The position numbers and the translations under genes were made by a program. A stretch of DNA of 64,000 nucleotides, from contig NC_044574.1 of assembly GCF_901933205.1 (NCBI RefSeq), positions 7,531,733 to 7,595,732 of the forward strand, read 5' to 3'. This DNA is from Camarhynchus parvulus. Its lineage: Eukaryota > Chordata > Aves > Passeriformes > Thraupidae. This document shows, one piece after another, positions 62,930-64,000 of this stretch (position 1 is its first letter; each line of letters opens with the position of its first letter). Below the pieces are notes generated by a model, which saw only the letters and a list, made by a program, of their open reading frames with translations, was not told the DNA's origin and did no database searches.

Positions 62930-64000
62930 CTTCTGAGAACTTAGAGTCAGATTCTCATCTCTCACCTCGTCCTGGGCACCTCACAAACACCACACTGCAC
63001 TGTGAGCACAGCCACGTGCCTGGCTTCCCCTCCCTGTGGGCAGTGGGAGACTCCTCTTATTGCATCCTCTCCTGAGCACGTCTCTGCTCGTGCTGTGTTT
63101 ATCATCAGCTTGGGGGATCATCAGGGTGCTCAGGAGGAAGCTGCAGACATGCTCAGGTTGGAGGAAATACTGGTGAAGGTTCTGGTCCTGCTGCAGACCT
63201 GTTGCGCAGGGGTTTGTCAAAAAGCCTGGTTGAAAAGTGGACAATGGTGCAAATGTGCTCACAGACCCACTGACAGAATCTGGGTCTGATATTGGTAAGG
63301 GCAGATGCCATAATCATGGCATTCTCTGAGATGGAAAACATGGCCATGTCTAGGGTGGTAAAAGAATAGGGCAGAATCAAACTCAGGAGGAAAACTAGGG
63401 ATGCTTCCACTGAGGTGTAATTTTTCTTTGAAACAAAAAAGAAAAACTCTCTGAGGTCTATTTCTACTTAAGAAGTAAGGGCACTCAAGGATATGGTTTC
63501 TAAAAATTTAATGATGGGGGCAATGTAAGCAGTGGTCTGATCAGGAAAAATTTGTGTTGCACTTGGAGCTGAAACTCCCTGGAACTGAGGACAAAACCCC
63601 AGTGGCTGTGTGCTGAGCCAGAAATTTTGCCCTGGAACAAGGATTTCTTGTTGCCTCATCTTCTTGCATCAAATGTTTTCAGGTAGTGTGTTTCTTTCTG
63701 TTCCAGAGCACAGCCCTAATTCTACTCTGCAGCATTTCAGGACTCTAACATTGTAAAATGTGGGTTCAAACACGATCTTTTTCCATAGGAATGTGTTAAA
63801 CAGGCCATGAAAAGCCAGCATGATCAAAAGATGTTCTACAAACTATTGATATTTCACTGCTTCTTACCTTGAGCTTCTCCAGTAATTCACCATATCAGAA
63901 ATACAATATTTGTAAGTTCTTTTTCATAAAGGTCTTTATGGGTTTGGAAATTTAAACACCGCGAAGCTGAAGTTGAATTGGAAACCAAAAGTCTCTAAGC
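62930..64000. other. Unique non-coding DNA to window end
   Basis: GC-richer until about 63.3 kb, then AT-rich. Frames of up to 95 codons on both strands overlap and lack domains. Nothing recognised. Confidence 0.55.

Noticed and set aside
62708..62965. 85-codon Ile-Leu-Tyr repeat frame on the minus strand
   Set aside because: It is a direct reading of the AATAT array and has no non-repeat coding content.
1..64000. tRNA, rRNA, known miRNA, CRISPR, IS element or phage signatures
   Set aside because: I read for cloverleaf A/B boxes, common miRNA seeds and regular spaced repeats and saw none. Repeat content and composition are vertebrate, so bacterial systems are not expected.

Overview
The window reads as vertebrate, specifically avian, nuclear DNA with no recognisable gene. 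It is AT-rich and CpG-poor. It carries several fragments of CR1, the dominant avian LINE, two of them with the diagnostic 3' end of short ATTCTATG units. It also holds one solitary retroviral-type LTR whose wording resembles LTRs I associate with songbird genomes, so a passerine is my best guess (inference from memory, not a search). There are no operons, ribosome binding sites, tRNA or rRNA genes, or CRISPR arrays. I found no exon, promoter or CpG island that I would defend. The open reading frames are short, mostly under 120 codons, and the few longer ones lie in repeats or are low-complexity. The window is therefore either a gene desert or the inside of a very large intron; the sequence alone does not decide which.

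Layout. 1-5.9 kb is plain unique DNA with a small 26/27-bp duplication and a pyrimidine-rich patch. 5.9-6.5 kb is the first of several blocks that look like conserved non-coding elements (CNEs): they retain CpGs and contain packed homeodomain, POU or GATA-like words. Similar blocks occur near 13.4-14.0, 16.1-16.6, 20.5-20.9, 25.1-25.7, 43.1-43.9, 45.4-45.7, 57.7, 60.3-60.7 and 61.1 kb. Between them lie old repeats: CR1 fragments at 17.8, 24.3, 29.8, 40.5 and 51.8 kb, a MIR-like SINE relic at 30.7 kb, and the solo LTR at 52.0-52.5 kb. Large simple repeats stand out at 37.6-37.9 kb (a GAA/GGA purine tract with GACAAG interruptions) and 62.7-62.9 kb (an AATAT pentanucleotide array). Three clean inverted repeats, two G-quadruplex candidates and several short tandem duplications complete the picture.

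If the CNE-like blocks are real, the simplest reading is a long-range regulatory landscape around a developmental gene outside the window. That is inference; a multi-species alignment would settle it. I did not find a previously undescribed molecular system. The most useful leads are the CpG-retaining blocks, the cluster of OTX/PITX-type sites at 16.1-16.4 kb, and the two large microsatellites.
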